NCBI GenBank assembly: GCA_014058105.1
Contig: JACGCM010001948.1
Span: 744,001 to 808,000 of the forward strand
Source: Kingdonia uniflora
Lineage: Eukaryota; Streptophyta; Magnoliopsida; Ranunculales; Circaeasteraceae
Direction: 5' to 3'
Length of the DNA stretch: 64,000 bases
The position numbers and the translations under genes are program-made. Position 1 is the first letter of the stretch. Every line of letters starts with the position of its first letter. The notes beneath the pieces were generated by a model. That model was given only the letters and a program-made list of their open reading frames with translations, was not told the origin of the DNA and did not search any database. Positions 47,501 to 57,845 of the stretch are shown piece by piece.

Positions 47501-50500
47501 AACAACGCTGAAGGTTCCCTCAATAATCCCTACAACGTAATCTCTCGTGACAGGGCACGAGGTACGGATAACACACCTGTTCTATAGCGGATCAGGATAG
47601 CTCAATATGCCGGGTTTCAGATATGGGAAATGTATATCTCAAGGGGCAACGAGCCTGGACTGTTACATAGTCCATTTATAGGGGCGGTGCGTCTCGGTTA
47701 TCCCGCGGGGCATAACGACGGCATAGCGGTGCCATATACAAGCCCTATCTGTAAAAGCGGCCCGCATTGCGAGGCAATGTCTCCTGGCCTTCCCTAGGCC
47801 AAGGAGAACTCATGACTATCCTTTGTAGATAGCCCATGAGCCGGGGTCCAAGATGACCAAACTATAAAGCTCTTTTAGTCATGGGGAGATTTGGACCAAG
47901 GTTCCTCCTTAATATAGCCACTAAGTAAATAGCTAGTTTCCAAAAGGAAACGTTAAAACTTGAGACGAAGCGTACTGGCACTTCTCACCCCCTTAACCAA
48001 TTCCGATTTCAACAAAACTTGGCGTGCAGCTATATTAAGTCATAGATAACATATATCCAAGGTCAGAACTCAAAACGCTCGGGTAGATTTGCCTGGCGTT
48101 CGGTAGGGCGTCACAACCTTCATCCCTAAAGTTTGTGTAGCAGTCAGAATTGAAAACTTCAGCCAATAGCAGGGAAACTTTCTCTTCAAGGTCATCCCAA
48201 ATATCTTAGCCACTAGACTGGGGTCCATAGCTTCAAATACCATTTCTAATGAGCAATCTGCTTTCATCCAATATAGAGGTATATCCAACGCTATAGCCTT
48301 GCATCAAAATATGTTAATGCACTTGACAATGCTGTCAGAGGAGGTAATATTAGAAACAAGATTGATATTACTAAAGCCTTTGACACCATAGAGTGGAACT
48401 TATCCTTTGGTATCTTTAATGTTTTTATTAACTGGATCTCTGCTATATTTAACTCGCTCACTTATCAATCCTGATAAATGGTAATCCTCAAGGTTACTTT
48501 GCATGCAAGAGGGGGCATAGGCAAGGAGACCCCCTCTTCCCACTGCTCTTTTGCCTAGCTGAAGAGGTCCTTAGTAGGGATACCACTCAGATGGTTGTTG
48601 CAGGCAAACTACATCTCATTTCCACTTTCAGAGGTGTTTAAACTCCTACTGACATCCTTTATGCTGATGATACATTTCTATTCTGCAGGGTCTTGGCTAC
48701 TGACTTATAAGCCTCATAACTCTTTAACTCTTTTGAACAGCCCTCTAGTCAAGTCTTTAATAAACAGAAAAGTAGTCTACTTTGGTAAGCAGCTCAGCCT
48801 AGAAAGGATGCAATCTTGGAGATCTTGGGTATGCAGAAAGTCATTCTCTCTTGTACTTATTTAGGATCCCCCTCTTCAAGGGTCTGCTAGAAAAGAGCAC
48901 CTACAGGGTATTGCTGATAGGGTCAAGCTTAAGCTTGCTAACTGGAAGGGTGTTCTCCTCACTATGGCAGGCAAGATTCTACTTGGTCAAATCCGTTATT
49001 TTGGGCATGCTCACTTGTGGCTTTTCAGTCTACAAATGGCCCCACTCTCTCATCTCCAACCTCCGTACTTGGATTAAAATTTTCATATGGTCTGGTGAAA
49101 CAGAAAGTAAGAAACTGGTCACAGCCTCCTGGGAAATCATGTGCCTTCCTGTAGATGAAGGGGGGTCTTGGGATTAGAGATTTGTTCTCCCTCAACAAAG
49201 TAGTTATGTATAAGATGACCTTCGAAATGCTTGCAGAAGACTCAAATTGGGCGACCATCATTAGAGCTAAATACATGTCTTTGCTCAATCAACCATTTTC
49301 TTACTATAAAAAGTTTTCACTGTGGCCTGGCATTAAGGGAGTCATTGATTCTGTCCACTAAAAAAAATTGGGTTATTAGTTGTAGCTTCAAAATTTATTT
49401 CTGAAGTAACTCATGGCTCTCCAACCCCATTTACAGTACTCTCAACATCGCACCCACGCCCTCAAGACACTTAAAGCTAAAGTTTCAGACTTCATCCAAC
49501 ATGGCCAGTGGCTTATCCCAACATCGTTACATAAGGCAAACCCACCCCTCTATGATGAAATATCTCAAATTACACTCCCAATTGACCACATCGAAGACAG
49601 CTTGTTATGGAGACATAGATCTACAGGGTCACTTAATCTTACACAAATCTTTGACCATGTGAGGAAACATGATCCTTCAGTGTTTTGGGGTAAGTCTTTC
49701 TGGTCTGACTTTGTCCCCCCTAAAATCTCTCTCTTTGCCTGGAAACTATTGCACAACAAAGCTCCTAAAGATGAGAATCTCAAAGCTAAAGGTATGGTTA
49801 TGGTCTCTTGCTTCCCCATATGCTCCATACATGCCTGTGAAGAGTCATCACAAAATCTTTTTTATTGATTGTCACTATGCCAAGACCAAATGGGCCTAGA
49901 TTGCTACTGTTCTTTGGTAGAAACCTTAGCCAGCTTTGTACTGTTCCTAGCCTGCAGGCTGATAGTTAAAAGTTGGGAACCGATGGCACACTGCTATCCT
50001 TTCAGGCCTATGGGCTATCTGGAAGGCTAGAAATGGAACCAAATTTGATGGTAAACAAGTCTCTACTGCTCAAAGTATCTTTATGCAGAAAAGTTTGTTA
50101 ATTGATTGTAACTTCATCAATACTGGCCTCATGAATGACTCAAACAGAATGGTGCTTCAAGCATTGGGTTTACAAGGCAGACCGGGTAATAAACTCACAC
50201 TCCTTCCATCAGATCAATGAATCCTGTTAATTTTCTTTGCTGTGTACTTTCTAATACTCGTGGAATAACCTGGGGAGCTCTTCTCGTCTAATTTACAAAC
50301 TGACGTCCATCTTTGATACTTGTCTGATTCAATACCTCTTCTTCCTTTGTCTATATCTTAAAGACAGAAACCTTATAACTCTAGAGACCACCCTCACACC
50401 TGTCTTCTCCCTCTCATATCCCTCTCTATCTTTAACCCCTCCATTTCCCTCTTGCCATGCTTCAACATTTAGCAATATAATAAAAGCACCTATACAGTAG

Positions 50501-53500
50501 AAAATATGTTAAGCTATCTTCATCTTATTTCCTTGAGAACTGAATTCATAAAACCAAGGTTGTCAAATCGTAGAAGGGAAAAATCGAATCGAATCGAATC
50601 GTAAATCGTAAGATTTTAGTGGATTTTTTAAATATCACAAAAAATGAATATTATGTGTAGTAAAACTTAACAAAAAATCATCATAATAGCCAAAGATACT
50701 ATATAATCAATACAAAGAGATTTCGCTTTTCTCCTTGATATAGAATAGCGTAGGAACAACGGTGGTCATTATGTGAGTGAAAAACGTCTTCAACTTTTTG
50801 TATGACTCAAAAATTGGATTTTAGCTCTTGAAACTCTATTGCAGATAAAATCATAATTTAGATAGAGTTTTTTAAGTCATGAAGTTGCCCTTGATGATGA
50901 ATCTGGCCCAGTTTGGTTCGCTGCAAACATGATGCAAATGCAAACAATTTGCATTTCTAACGCTTCCATACATTTGGTTCGATTTGCAATTACAATATGG
51001 TGCCTTTAAAATACTTGCATGTGTTTGATTCACTTTTGCAAAGCAAAACAACTTGCATTTCCATGCAAAAGCTTCTCTTTTTGGTTGCAGTGAAAAATCT
51101 ATGTAACTTTGCATTTAGGCTTTCTACTTGGGAGATAAAATAGGAGAAAAATAAGGACCTTTAAGGGATAAAAAAATGTATTTATCATTTGCATAGCAAT
51201 GTACCTAACCAAACATAAACATCAATCTGCAATTACTTGCACTTGCAGAGCATTGCATTCCTACCTTTATTGGAAAAAATCCCCCAACTTTTATTGCAAT
51301 GCGAATCATTGCAAATGCATCGGATTTGCATTGCATCGTACTTGCAGCGAACCAAACTGCATTTAAGAATCCAAATCCTCTTTTCTTCACAAAGCAAAAA
51401 GAGTAGCAATGGCTTCCTTGTGTGTGTGTGTGTTTTTTTTAATCTCTTTCAACTACTCAAAGTCTCAACAAAATCCCACGATTTTCTTATGATTCAAAAA
51501 TGATTTTTACGATTTTCTTTAAATGCGATTTTGTAGTTCGATTCAAATAGTTAGGGTGCCAATTCGATCCAAATCGTGCGATTTTCGATTTAAATCGCAC
51601 GATTTTGACCACACTGCATATAACTATCATTTTCGTGTCCTACGATCATGAGCAGGCAAAAGATACCACTGGCTGAAACCCAAAAAAAAAATCCCCCATT
51701 GAATTGGGCTTGAAATATCACAATGGAGAGACGGCCTAGAAATACAAGTCCATGACTCTGTCAATGTTGTAAGTAGGAACTGCTTTTAAGGGATCAACAA
51801 CCTCGCTGCATCAACAGAGGGAAAAACCGTGTCAAGTCCTCGTCCACCAAATCATAAAATTCGATATGCTGTCACAGACACGATGTTTATGCTTATCGAC
51901 CATGCAGAACTCGAGTTAACTCTAAACAGTCTTGCTCAAGCCAATGTTCATACAAATAAACTCCAAGCTCTCTCTTCCTCAAGGAGTCACATACCCGACT
52001 TAGCAACCAAAAGAAGTACTTACAACCACGCAAACGAAGGCAAGAAAGATGATGCGGCATACAAGATGCTTGAGAAAACGCCTTGCAGTATTAACAATGG
52101 TTAAGGTGAAGAAAGAGTAGACACAAACAAAGGCTTCAGCAACGAACGTTTAAGGTGGATGAGAAGAAGATCAGGTTGTGCCTAATTAGAATGAAGATGT
52201 CACGATCAACAACTTAGAGAGACTTCTATAACCCAACTTTCATCAAGTTACACCCCCTTCAAAAATGCCTTGCAGTACTCTATCACATTGCATTGATAGT
52301 GCACAGAATATTGGGGAAAGAGCCTCTAATATAAAGCAGTATGCCAATTACCTGTTGCAATTCTCTGCGCTAGCTAGTAAGAGAATACTCAGACACAGAA
52401 TTTGACCGAGATCAATGAGGCTCACTCTGCTATGGTGAGCAATCAGGCAGTAAACTAGTACCACAAAATCAATGATATCGAGGACCAATATGATAAAAAC
52501 TCTCACTCTTTCCATTAGATCAATGAGTTCTTTTAGTTCCCTTTGCTCAGTTCCCACTATAGCCTTCATTTACGTAGGAATTTAACCATGTGCTTTTAAT
52601 GTCCTTATACTCGTGTAAGGACTTGGAGAGCTCTTCTAGTCTAATTTGCAAACTGACGTCCGTCTTGATACTTGTCTGATTTCTAACTCTTCTCTCTTTT
52701 GTCTATCGTCATATTTAGAAAAAGGTTTAAAGTTCTAGAGACCTCACCCACATCTGTCTTATCCATCTCATATCCCTAATCTTCTCTCTATCTGCACCCC
52801 CACCATTCACTCCCCACGATGTAGTATTTACTAATTTGATCATTCATCCAAAAATGAGAGTTGCAGGAGGTTCCAATTCAAAGTAGTTGTCGTGCCCATT
52901 AACCTCTTACCATGCTCCACCATTTAGCAACATTATAAAAGCACCTCTACACTTACTAACAGATGAACTATGTAAAGCTATTTTCATCTTATTTTCTTGA
53001 TAACTGAAAATATGTAAAGTTATCATTTTTGTGTTCTGTGATCCTGGGCAGGCATAAGGTACCGCTGTCTGAAGTTCAAGAAACTTTCCCCATTGAATGG
53101 GATATGTAACATCACAAGAGACAGCCTAGATGTAAAAATCTGCGACTCTGTCAATGTTGTAAGTGGGACTGTTTGATCTTTAGGGACCAAATCCCTCGTG
53201 GCATCAGCCGAGGAAAATAACGTGTCAAGTTCTTGTACACCAAATTTTAAAATTCAAGTATGCTGTCAAAGACACAGTGTTTACGCTTAGTGAACATGCG
53301 GAACTCGAGCTAACCCTAAGTGATCCTGCACGACAGCATGAGGCAGCGTTCACACTAATAAACTCAGAGCTCTCTCTTGCATATGGAGTCCCATACCTTA
53401 TTAGGCAACCACTAGAAGCAAGTACATTCTACCACGCAAACGATCACAAGAAAGGCGACGGGACACACAAAATGCTTGAAGAAATGCCTTGCACTACTAC

Positions 53501-54237
53501 TACTACCACTAGTACTACATTCAAATCGAGTTTGAGATGGAATTCTACAAATCTATAAATGAGCTCTCATTAATATAAACTCCAGGGAGAACATTCTAAG
53601 CCCTTGCATTATCTATACAACTATAACTAACCATTACACCATTAAAAAGTTACTACAAAGTCTAAACTACTTGTACAACTTTCCCTCAGTAGAACTTGGT
53701 CAAAAACCAAACCAACCCCATTAAACAAAACATACCATCCAACCAAAACACTTGAATCACAAACCAAAACCCCTCCTTCAAAAACCCACAATAACCCCAT
53801 AATCCAAACTCAAATAAACCCAACAAAAACAATCAACTTACAACAAATAACGAAATGGGTACCACTAAAACATACCTAATTCGAACTCTTCTATCAGCAT
53901 TACTGAGAAACCTCGTGAGATTATCATGCACAAGAGTATCCGCAACCTTCTTTGAAGAACTCAAGCTTTTAAGCATGGAGTTGGGTATTCCAACAGTGAC
54001 ATCGATTTTAGTCCCAGAGAGAGAATTGAGAACTTGAGTATCTGCATCGAAGAGTTTCACTTTGTTGATGTTGTTTGATTTCAGAAGCTGTACCACTTTG
54101 GAAGGTGGAAGTGGGTGTGAAGCTGAGGTACCCCAGTTTAGTCCAATGGAGATTTCGGGTCTTTGAGATTGGGAGAATGAGGACAATGTGAGGGAAGAAA
54201 TGAGTGCCATTAGAAGCAGAGGGAGGTATGGTGCCAT
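38508..54237 (-). CDS. GH17 glucan endo-1,3-beta-glucosidase with C-terminal X8 domain
   Basis: Two exons, 54,237-53,876 and 39,624-38,508, encode 492 aa. The splice is phase 2 (AG|GTATGT ... TTTACAG|A) and restores 'RVRIR-YIAVG', a usual intron site in this family. Residues 1-25 form a signal peptide ('[15 protein letters not shown]'). The GH17 domain starts '[15 protein letters not shown]'. The acid/base Glu is present in 'VGDEPF', but the nucleophile site reads '[11 protein letters not shown]', with Gln for the expected Glu (codon CAG, 39,162-39,164). 'SLFDEDQ' and 'ERHWGVF' follow. The X8/CBM43 domain begins 'KWCVLD' and shows six Cys. A hydrophobic tail suggests a GPI anchor. Expected at the cell wall or plasmodesmata, acting on or binding callose. 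Frame intact. ATG chosen because it begins the signal peptide; MULE-2 lies 120 bp upstream. Confidence 0.85.
40229..42020 (+). pseudogene. LINE ORF1 (DUF4283-type, zinc knuckle)
   Basis: '[12 protein letters not shown]' near 40,530-40,565 opens the DUF4283-like RNA-binding domain. '[20 protein letters not shown]' and '[17 protein letters not shown]' are characteristic of plant L1 ORF1. The zinc knuckle near 41,070-41,115 is shifted in frame ('CSFCNIIWH', Gly to Trp). A Pro/Ser-rich tail follows with an internal 118-bp tandem duplication. ORF1 proteins bind LINE RNA; this one is not translatable. Confidence 0.8.
41689..41924 (+). repeat. 118-bp tandem duplication in LINE ORF1
   Basis: Two adjacent copies, 41,689-41,806 and 41,807-41,924, both starting 'cctacacaaaatccaaagtc' and ending 'gtacaaaccg', with a handful of differences. 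Because 118 is not a multiple of 3, the duplication also shifts the frame. Confidence 0.9.
42669..42998. mobile_element. hAT-like MITE in the LINE endonuclease
   Basis: 330 bp flanked by a perfect 8-bp duplication AGGCTATG (42,661-42,668 and 42,999-43,006). Ends CTATGTAACAT and ATGTTACATAG are perfectly inverted. Precise removal restores the LINE endonuclease frame region ('GKGY' to 'IDRSL'). Confidence 0.88.
43141..43609 (-). repeat. 3' LTR of the second gypsy copy
   Basis: Reads on the minus strand from about GATCCAGGAGG to TGGATTA. Holds five CGTTCGAACG-type palindromes between 43,400 and 43,560 and a TATA-like 'tatataaaag' (about 43,325-43,334, minus strand). The first bases and the adjacent purine tract seem deleted. 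Confidence 0.8.
43594..44067 (-). pseudogene. RNase H fragment and integrase/chromo-like tail, second gypsy copy
   Basis: A 157-codon open frame: '[18 protein letters not shown]', '[20 protein letters not shown]', '[11 protein letters not shown]', then directly '[20 protein letters not shown]' of the integrase C-terminus. A 12-13-bp direct repeat (gatcacaaaccg) at 44,032-44,055 duplicates the start of the RNase H piece. Confidence 0.75.
44039..44700 (-). pseudogene. Protease-like region, second gypsy copy
   Basis: 'ADPGS' stands at the place of the protease D-S/T-G (near 44,565), with a stop right after. The open frame 44,039-44,473 has '[13 protein letters not shown]', '[18 protein letters not shown]' and '[13 protein letters not shown]', and ends '[11 protein letters not shown]', the shared junction into RNase H. 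Confidence 0.7.
44718..45809 (-). pseudogene. gag of the second gypsy copy, nearly intact
   Basis: Two long frames, 45,809-45,243 (188 codons) and 45,132-44,731 (133 codons), separated by a short broken stretch. First part: '[20 protein letters not shown]' coiled coil, then '[20 protein letters not shown]' of the capsid. Second: '[17 protein letters not shown]' and an intact zinc knuckle '[14 protein letters not shown]' (C-x2-C-x4-H-x4-C). Gag would form the particle and bind RNA. It is the best preserved part of the element. Confidence 0.8.
45849..46344 (-). repeat. 5' LTR of the second gypsy copy
   Basis: 496 bp, minus strand TGATCCAGGAGG to GAATTA, followed by the primer site TGGTATC across 45,839-45,847. 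About five CGTTCGAACG palindromes at 46,120-46,310. Confidence 0.85.
46975..47147. mobile_element. Fold-back element in the LINE
   Basis: 173 bp, nearly a perfect palindrome. The left arm starts GTTGGAGTATATGTGTGATA and the right arm ends with its reverse complement, TATCACACATATACTCCAAC. Arms run about 65-70 bp to the 'tagtcccacattgggtagaa' block and enclose a loop of about 40 bp. No clear target duplication, so the class is uncertain. Confidence 0.8.
47288..48115 (-). repeat. Solo LTR of a Ty3/gypsy element, GC-rich
   Basis: 828 bp, TG...CA, flanked by a perfect 5-bp duplication ACCTT (47,283-47,287 and 48,116-48,120). On the minus strand it begins TGTGACGCCC, a start typical of plant chromovirus-type LTRs, with a 'cctataaatgg' TATA box at about 47,675-47,685. 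It is much richer in GC and CpG than its surroundings. Removal joins the LINE RT at 'SNMTTF-IPKV'. Confidence 0.9.
50553..51614. mobile_element. TIR element absent from duplication unit B
   Basis: Present in unit A only, so its insertion can be bracketed by comparison. Left end 'aaggttgtcaaatcg', right end 'cgattttgaccacact', roughly inverted. It is rich in 'aatcga' and 'cgatt' words near both ends. The target duplication is unclear. Carries another MITE inside. Confidence 0.5.
50909..51359. mobile_element. Palindromic MITE with CAGTTTGGTTCGCTGCAA ends
   Basis: 451 bp with perfect 18-bp inverted ends CAGTTTGGTTCGCTGCAA. Subterminal sequence consists of many 'atgcaaatgcaa' and 'ttgcatttgcat' words on both sides. 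Nested in the TIR element at 50,553-51,614. No target duplication was recognised. Confidence 0.75.
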
Positions 54238-54356
54238 TGTTGAGTTGAAGTGAGAGGACGAGTTCCAGGGTTTACATTTGGAGGATGGCCTAGTAAAGAT
54301 TTTTCTCAAACAGTCGGGGTGTGATCTCGGCCGAGACCCAAACATTATTTTTATTA

Positions 54357-54468
54357 GAGGGAATTGGACCTAGGTCCCATGAAAATCGGGCATATTTGAG
54401 GTTGGTCCCAATTTTAAAATTTTATTGCGATTGGTCCCCTTTTATTTCACTCCGTTAAAAACCAAAGG
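54357..54468 (+). repeat. MULE-2 left terminal inverted repeat
   Basis: 112 bp starting GAGGGAATTGGACCTAGG; about 97 percent identical to the inverted right copy at 61,282-61,393. Confidence 0.92.
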
Positions 54469-54720
54469 TTATTAATCTCACATGACTCGCACATGCCCTC
54501 GTTATGCCTAAAGTACCCCTCTCCTTAATCATAAACCTTGAACTCATAATCAAAAATAGAAAACCTGAAACTCTCTTCTCTTCTGCTTGATTACCAAAAT
54601 CTAAACCCTAATTTTTATCGATTTGAATCTCTTCTCTACAATAGAAAGGTTTTCGTGCCCTAATCTCTCTTTTGTTACTACTACTACTACTGATGATGGG
54701 GATAAAGAGAAGAGTATAAG

Positions 54721-56770
54721 GAAGACGTTATGAGAATCAAAGAGGCGTTGATTCATTGTGACGAGGTTTGTATTGTTTCTAAGTTTAATGGGTTTTGATT
54801 AGTGTGAATCTATATTGGTTTTAAGGGTTACTTACAGTTGTTGATTACCTGATTATTTTGATGCTTATAGGTGGAAGGGCTAAACTTGTTGATGAGGTTA
54901 GTGTATATGTGTATGGAGCTATCTTTGAAGATTCTAAAGGTTCGTTTGTGTTTCTTTTGATTGTCACATTATTTCGCATTAGTGTTGGTCTTCTTTCATT
55001 AATTTTTTGTTGAATGTCTTTGGTTTTTAAGATGAGTATTAATGAGATTTCTTCTAGTATTATTCTGTTATTTGTTTGGTAATTCAGTTAATAACGCCTT
55101 TACTTATTTGTTCCGTTCGACCCTTTGCTGAAATAATTGAGGTTTTTCGGTTATCTTTCTATCTATTCTTGTCATATGTAAAAATTAATAACTCAGGCTA
55201 AAGACGGCTTTCTAGTTATGACGAAGTAGCATCAGTGTACTAATCTCATCGATTGAGGCCTAACCCTATAACATGAGGATGATGTACAATTAGATCGGGT
55301 AGAGAATTTTTCCATTGGTTTGTGGCTAGCTATTGGAATAACACTGCTTAATGTTATTTCTTTCTATATTTGTATATATTTATTTGTCGTACGAATCAAG
55401 GCCTCGAGATGACTTAGATATAACAGGAACTTGATTTGTTTTTTTCTTTTCCTCTACACTCTTTTTTCATATTCATATAATCGAGGCTTCCTGTTGTTTG
55501 TTCAATCTATCTAGTTGTCTGAGTAAGGTTTTTAATCGTAGATTTAATATCGTGGCTTTGAAAAGACTCATCAAAAGTACACTTGAGTCTATCACATGAT
55601 GAAGAAATAGTTGTTTTTAAATATTTTTATCACTTTGTTTCTAGCTATTAGAATCACACTGCTTATAATTACTTCATTATCCTAGTTTGTATATATCATT
55701 CGAAATCTCTGTTTCGGTACGCTACTTCTATTAAAAATGTTTTGCAAAGTTCACCAGAAGTCTTATATATGTTAGCCTTCATATAAGTTCATTGATTACA
55801 TCTCATTAATTTTTAATTTTTAATTTTTAATTTCTCTATGTTTCAGGAAACACAGATTGGATTAGCAGTTAACCAATTCAGAAAAACACATAGGTCAAAG
55901 AATATTCAGACATTTGCTACCCTTCTCATTGAGTAAGAATACTATATTTTTAATCTTTATAAATAGTCTTGTAGTATAACCAAACAAAGTTTGAAAGACT
56001 TGTAATTTTTTGATTAAATGCAGGCGATGGAAAGGCACAGTGAACAAAGTGGATTGATACTACTACTATTGTCAACTTGGGACAAGCAAAAGTTCTGAGG
56101 ATCATCATTAAATGTGTTTTAAGGAGCAATCTGAATTTTGAAAAGAAGGAATCGGTTGGAGTACATAAGGTCTCTCCGTCAAGTCAAGACGCTGTAAGGA
56201 TAATCATTAAGATCCTAATAATGTTACTTTCTTAAAATTTGTTCAATATTATCAATCTCATTTCTGAAATGTTATTATTAGGGACCAAAATGCTTAGAAG
56301 ACACTTCAGCTCAACAAAGACAATACCCTATTTTGCAGCAAAGGGAGCACTTATCCATTCAACAAAATGCTAATAAAGTTATAGAAAGGAAGGTCCTTGA
56401 AGTTTCCGAGTGTCAAGATGAAGTTAAACCGAAAGCTACAAAGAGGAAGCTTCACGAAGGGTACGAAAAAGTCGAGATAGGTTAGTACATCTCTTTGCTA
56501 GATGTTATTTTGTGTGTTTGAATCTTTACTAAAAGTTGGTCTTATTATAACGGGTCACTTATCATACTCTAATGTTTGTTACTTACAGCAAAGAGACAAA
56601 GAACAATCAAGATGATAAAGCTTCATGAACTACCTAACCTAAATGGCCATGGGCAGAGAGATACTGTCAAAACCAGCAATCATTGTCAAACAAGTACAAA
56701 GGCGATGATAACCTCCAAGTTACAAAGAGGAATGAAGGGTACCAAAATGCCGAGAATGATTTGTATATGA
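54721..56770 (+). pseudogene. Captured MED26/TFIIS N-terminal-domain gene fragment with introns
   Basis: Exon-like blocks with GT-AG borders. 54,721-54,765 reads 'EDVMRIKEALIHCDE'. 54,871-54,939 reads 'VEGLNLLMRLVYMCMELSLK' and ends 'ILK'. 55,847-55,932 reads 'ETQIGLAVNQFRK' and 'IQTFATLLIE'. 56,024 on reads 'RWKGTVNKVD', then a stop. Together they form the helical TFIIS N-terminal (LW) domain. Later, 56,282-56,480 ends 'KRKLHEGYEKVEI', and 56,588 on reads 'AKRQRTIKMIKLHELPNLNG', matching the C-terminal end of plant MED26-like proteins. The source gene acts in RNA polymerase II transcription. Introns are kept, so capture was at DNA level. The stop after 'KVD' and lack of a start mark it as a pseudogene, though it may be transcribed from the left TIR. 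Confidence 0.7.
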
Positions 56771-57039
56771 CCTTGAGTCCATAAGAAGAGCTGCTCAGAA
56801 AAATGAAGGTTGGCATCAATAAAGGTTGGGACTGTGGTTTCATCATATCTATGTCTTGCTCATTTACTGGACTTATTTGTATTACATTGGAGAACATGTA
56901 ATGTATTCTTGACTGTGTTTAGTTTACTAATGGATCCATAACTCAAATGGCAAGAGCACTCACATTGTGAGAAGATGTTGGTTTGAAGCCATCTGGATTC
57001 ACATGATGTCATAAGTTATTGATATATCAGTATTTGTGT

Positions 57040-57845
57040 GCTTCAACTTACTTTATCAAAAAAAATAATTTGTGCTTCAACTTGTTCCTCTGATGGTATA
57101 CATATTTTACCATCAAATAAACTATTCAGTATTTGCTTCGTCTTGTTTTTTTTCATGGCCATCTCTTTGAGTTCAAGAATCTTGTTAAGACTTTCATCCA
57201 GAAGGAATATGCTATCATTGACCAGGAAGTTCAAAAAGTTCAAGTATACTCCCTTCTCCTCCTCTCTAGCAATCTGTTTCCATGTATTGCGATGGCTATG
57301 GACTTGCTAAAGATATTCCAGAAGGTCGACAATATTATGGAGAATATTGAACTTGTCATAGAACTGTGTATGAGAACCCGTGAACTCGATATCAACATAA
57401 AGCTTGAGAAGATTGTGAATAAGGTACTGTAGAGAGAGCTGATGCAATTCAAAGAGTGAGGTTGTTGATGCAGACCTGCTTATATGGGGCATCCAACAAT
57501 TCAAGACTTCAACCATCTTTGCTCTTAGATATGGACTTCTAGTATACTCGGGACTCGCCATGAACATGATAATAAAGTTCAAGAAGTCATCCAGTAAGAA
57601 GCCATCAAGAGCTTTAGGGGTTCCAGAAGCAAAAATGAGCAATTCTAAGGCATCCTCAACAAAATGCTCAGGCATACAAACGAATTCCATTGGGAAAGTT
57701 GGTGGCAAAGGCATTTTATATCCACCAACAACACCAACCAACCAAACCACCATTAACCTATAGAAGGATAGAGCACGTTGAAGAAACGTTCCATCCCTCA
57801 GAATTTGGGCTTCATAGCAAAGCTTCTCCTGTGAATGTGATTCAA
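57040..57845 (-). pseudogene. Captured UFD2/E4 ubiquitin conjugation factor gene fragment
   Basis: One nearly continuous minus-strand stretch of about 260 codons matches the core of plant UFD2-type E4 factors (PUB1/UBE4). In order it reads 'YEAQILRDGTFLQRALSFYR', 'PMEFVCMPEHFVEDALELLI', 'MNFIIMFMASPEYTRSPYLR' type sequence, 'LKLYVDIEFTGSHTQFYDKF', 'LLEYL*QVHSHRNTWKQIAR' and 'LNFLNFLVNDSIFLLDESLN'. One stop replaces the Trp of 'LLEYLWQV' (near 57,310). It lacks the N-terminus and the C-terminal U-box. The source protein extends ubiquitin chains. It lies between the captured MED26-like part and the transposase. Confidence 0.8.

Larger units (their letters stand above)
42113..50218 (+). pseudogene. 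LINE ORF2: endonuclease, RT, zf-RVT and C-terminal region, in pieces
   Basis: Endonuclease starts '[20 protein letters not shown]' (42,111-42,170), runs to '[11 protein letters not shown]' and resumes at 43,007 with '[14 protein letters not shown]'. The linker lies in 46,345-46,974 ('[19 protein letters not shown]'). RT covers 47,148-47,287 ('SASGPNGI', 'GLNSNM') and 48,116 on ('IPKVCVA', '[15 protein letters not shown]', '[12 protein letters not shown]'). The YADD box is at 48,659-48,670 ('[12 protein letters not shown]'). The zf-RVT region is at 49,650-49,900 ('[20 protein letters not shown]'), and the end '[11 protein letters not shown]' at 50,186-50,218. Stops and frameshifts throughout; not functional. 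Confidence 0.85.
40229..50222 (+). mobile_element. L1-type LINE, decayed and interrupted four times
   Basis: ORF1 (about 40,229-42,020) and ORF2 (about 42,113-50,218) run on + , antisense to the GH17 gene. Removing the inserts at 42,669-42,998, 43,141-46,344, 46,975-47,147 and 47,288-48,115 leaves about 5.5 kb, a normal length for a plant L1. No poly-A tail or target duplication was found. Confidence 0.85.
50205..53570. repeat. Diverged tandem duplication in GH17 intron 1
   Basis: Unit A is about 50,205-52,110, unit B about 52,510-53,480. Shared blocks include 'agatcaatga', 'aactgacgtcc..ctt', 'gcaa.at.ataaaagcacct', 'gactctgtcaatgttgtaag', 'ccgtgtcaag' and 'catgc.gaactcgag'. Unit A is longer because of the TIR element at about 50,553-51,614. 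The similarity starts at the LINE ORF2 stop codon region, so either a LINE end was duplicated or both copies carry the same LINE 3' end. Confidence 0.7.
39625..53875 (-). other. GH17 intron 1, 14.25 kb, filled by nested transposons
   Basis: Donor GTATGT at 53,875 and acceptor TTTACAG ending at 39,625 (minus strand). Contents by position: LINE (about 40,229-50,222) with four inserted elements, then a diverged tandem duplication (about 50,205-53,570) with further TIR elements. The LINE is antisense to the gene. Confidence 0.85.

Noticed and set aside
53833..54345. Longer GH17 N-terminus starting 36 codons upstream at 'MFGSRPRSH'
   Set aside because: The upstream extension is basic and precedes a good signal peptide; the inner ATG ('MAPYLPLLL') gives the family-typical secreted start. 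The outer ATG lies within 12 bases of the MULE-2 edge.
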